Assembly: GCA_030533445.1 (NCBI GenBank) | Contig: CM060062.1 | Coordinates: 17,564,164-17,628,163, forward strand | Origin: Cyprinodon diabolis | Lineage: Eukaryota; Chordata; Actinopteri; Cyprinodontiformes; Cyprinodontidae | Direction: 5' to 3' | Length of the DNA: 64,000 nt | Part shown: piece by piece, positions 61,386-64,000 of the stretch | How the letters are laid out: the number at the start of each line of letters is the position of its first letter | Numbering within the stretch: the first letter of the stretch is position 1 | The notes under the pieces: generated by a model | Databases searched by the model: none | The model's input: only the letters and a program-made list of their open reading frames with translations | Told to the model about the DNA's origin: nothing | Translations under genes and position numbers: made by a program

Positions 61386-64000
61386 TAATTCCGAAGATAT
61401 TGTGTGGGTCCAGAGATTTCAGTCTACAAACTGACCAAAAATGGTGACTCTAGCTATAAATATGTGGCCGTGAGGGCGAGTTTAAAATGTTTTTTTGTGT
61501 TTAAAAAACGCCTGCCTCACACTCTAGCTTTTCAGTTGCTCCACTCTAGCAGGCTGGATTTTGCTAAAACTTTGTGGCGCTTGAGGTCTGATTATACAAA
61601 AACCGTAGCAGTTATCAACATACCGTCTTCAGTTTTAAATAGACGAAGGATTTATCTACAAACTGAGCTTCAAACTGTTTTTCTAGGTGAATGTATGCCG
61701 ACACAGTGAAGTGCTGTTTTTTATGCTTTTTTTTTCCTCTCCCCATTCATTTCCTATGGGATTTTTTTGCGACGTTTTCGCTAATAATTCGCAAACCTTC
61801 GGACTAATGAGAAAGTTTTATACAAGCACACATAACCCCATTGGTCCCGACGCGTGTGCCAACTTTGGGCCCGATCCGCCAAACCGTGCGGGACTAGTTA
61901 CGCGCCGAAGTTTTGGGTATACGGGAGAATTATAATAATAACTAGAAAATTTCTAAAGAAATTTTGAGGGGGGCCACCTACTGCCCGTCTGGGGAACCGG
62001 GCCAATACGGCCCTGGCAAGTGACGTCGGGGCTCCCCAGACCAACTGCTTACGCCTTTGAGGGCTGCTGAGGGAAGGAAAGAGGGCAAGTTCATGGGCAA
62101 AGAGAGCTGTGTGCCACTTGTGCTGAAATCTGGGAAATAGACGTGCACAGCGTATCATGCACAAGCATAATATGGGTTGTCCATATTGAAACACAGTGGG
62201 TAAAGCCCAGTTGGCGGGCTTCGCCCGCCTGCTAGGAGCCATCTCAGTGAAGAAAAAAATCACCAATGGCGGGCTCTGCCCGCCTTCTAAGAGCCATTGC
62301 AGTGATGAAATCACCAATGGCGGGCTCCGCCCGCCTGCTAAGAGCCATTGCAGTGATGTAATCACCTTTGGCGGGCTCCGCCCGCCTGTTACCATTGGCG
62401 GGCTCCGCCCGCCTTCTAAGAGCCATTGCAGTGATGAAATCACCAATGGCAATGAGCAATATGCCGGAATGTATGAGTGTGTATAAGGAAGAGGCTTTTA
62501 TTCTGTAGAGTCCTTGTAGTCTTATTTTGAAAGTCTATCATGAATGTGCATCAAAAGATGGGTCACGCCCAGCAGTGATATAGAATCCATTTCCAAATGT
62601 TAAATCACTGGTTTTCCATGTTATTAGGTGAATAGTTGCTGTATTACAGAGTAAATGGGAGACTTTTATTGTGAAATTTGCTCTGGGGTGTGTTTTGAAA
62701 AGGTCACTAGAGTCTAATAAAAACAACCTGGAAGAGTTTGGGTCATAATGTTGAGCCATTTGCATCAATTAATGCATTAGTATAATCTAGAGGCTTTTAT
62801 TTTGTAGGGTCCCTGGAGTCTTATTTTGAAAGTCCAACAGAGTTGTGTTTAGAGAAAATGTTCAGACCCATCAATGATAGTTGATGACTTTCCAATCGTT
62901 AAATCACTCTTTTTCCATTTTATTAGGGCAGTAGATGAAGCGGAAATGGGAGGCTTTTATTTTGAAATTTGCCATAGGGTGTGTTTTAAACAGTCTCCTA
63001 GAGTCTATTCTCTAAAATGGGGTTGAGTTTGGGTCATAATGTTGAGCCATAAAGGGCAATAAATATATGTAAAAAATATAGAGGCTTTTATTTTGAAGGG
63101 TCCCTGGAGTCTTATTTTGAAAGTCTATCAGTGCTGAGTGGCAAGGGAAGTGTCATGGACGGCAGTCATATAGTATCCATTTCCCAATGTTAAATCAGTG
63201 CTTTCACCCTCCATTAGATTAATATGTGCTGTTTAAAACAGCAGAGGTAAAATCTGTTTGAAGCTTGGTAACCTTGACAACGCTTAATGAGCCTCTCACT
63301 GACACAGACAACAGCTGCACTCACTATTGGTTTCTTCTTCCCAGGCTTTTTTGTATGGGAAGAACGGCACCGAACAAACGACTGCTGAGCAAAAACCGTA
63401 TGAGTTATTAAAAAAAAAAATTTCACCATGAGCATCAGCAATCCTTCGACTCCAACTATACCAACTTTGGTGTATGTGTGTCATTCAGAACAATATTTAT
63501 GACGACTTGAAAACACATAGTCTGATTCGTTTTTCTCCCATCTTCAGCTTAAAAAGAATGGAGAAAGGCTGAAACTCATCGACTTTAGGTTGGTCTGGAG
63601 GGTTTTTAAGGAAAAGTATTAATCCTACCGTAATTCCGAAGACATTGTGTGAGTCCAGAGGTTTCAGTCTACAAACTGACCAAAAATGGTGACTGTAGGT
63701 CCAAATATGTGGCCGTGAGGGCGAGAATAAGATGTTTGATCTTAAAAAAATGGCCGCCTCACACTAAGATTTCAGCAGCTGCACTCTAGCAGGCTGCTGC
63801 AGAAGCTAACTGTCAGCTAGCTTCCAGGTGCTTACCCTCCGAACAAACGACTGCTGAGCAAAAACCGTAAAAGATATCTGAAAAATTCTTTCAGTGAAAG
63901 CAACATCTATCCTTTGTCTCAGACTGGGGTAACCTTCATGTCTGTAGGTCTTTCACAACCCAAAACGAAGCACAAACAAAATGGTTGGCCCACCTGCTCC
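61386..64000 (+). repeat. Array unit 5 (partial, 2615 bp)
   Basis: Cassette absent as in units 2 and 3, five hairpins and a type beta middle section as in unit 3. It has private changes (CATAACCCC at about 61831, CGTATCATGCACAAGCATA at about 62152). It is cut by the window end. Confidence 0.93.

Larger units (their letters stand above)
48666..64000 (+). repeat. Tandem macrosatellite array, unit about 3.1-3.24 kb, at least 4.8 copies
   Basis: Taking TAATTCCGAAGATATTGTGT as phase marker, units begin at 48666, 51906, 55054, 58143 and 61386, with lengths 3240, 3148, 3089, 3243 and a partial 2615. The array is open at both sides (gap on the left, window end on the right). Each unit contains in order: a block with a 101-codon frame; a CATTCATTTCCTATGGGATT block; AT triplets and palindromes; GC-hairpin minisatellite; three roughly 295-bp sub-units; and a series of sub-units marked by CGAACAAACGAC. 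No gene, tRNA or rRNA is recognised. Some words (CCATTCATTTCCTATGGGAT, CAAAAACCGTATGAGTTAT) remind me of long dispersed fish repeats, but I cannot name the family. Confidence 0.95.

Overview
This looks like a teleost fish genomic window. It is AT-rich, almost free of protein-coding genes and loaded with transposable elements of types I recognise from ray-finned fish: Tc1/mariner and hAT DNA transposons, tRNA-derived SINEs, Gypsy-type LTRs, and a widespread teleost repeat with the phrase GGAAAAACTCCCTTTTAACA. I found no convincing exon of a host gene. The only complete credible protein is a Tc1-type transposase at 25933-26937 (minus strand). Layout, left half: 1269-3280 is an element with inverted arms of about 570 bp around a degraded LINE reverse-transcriptase fragment. 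5736-5911 and 12098-12306 are SINE-like. 6557-7930 is a non-autonomous hAT element with a perfect 8-bp target duplication. 10063-10606 is a second hAT-like element. 15352-17073 is a Tc1-like element whose transposase is split by a 492-bp solo LTR with a 5-bp duplication. 25645-27256 is an almost pristine Tc1 element whose 202-bp inverted repeats differ at one base. 31378-31728 is an old hAT-like MITE. Right half: 37056-38273 is the 5' end of an LTR retroelement (LTR plus a gag-like ORF carrying a 33-bp coding minisatellite). 40945-41831 is a probable LTR-like repeat. 42262-43005 is a solo LTR on the minus strand. 45251-48165 is a forward / inverted / forward arrangement around a TA-dinucleotide core that ends at a 500-bp assembly gap (48166-48665). 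From 48666 to the window end lies the most unusual structure: a tandem array of a roughly 3.1-3.24-kb unit (four full copies and one partial). Each unit is itself built from nested sub-repeats: a variable run of GC hairpins, a removable half-palindrome cassette, about 295-bp sub-units and about 230-bp sub-units. The copies are mosaics of at least two sequence types. I recognise no known gene in the unit and treat it as a macrosatellite or higher-order repeat. Spacing, target duplications and hairpins were read directly from the sequence. Family names come from remembered hallmarks and were not checked against any database. Functional statements beyond transposase motifs are inference.
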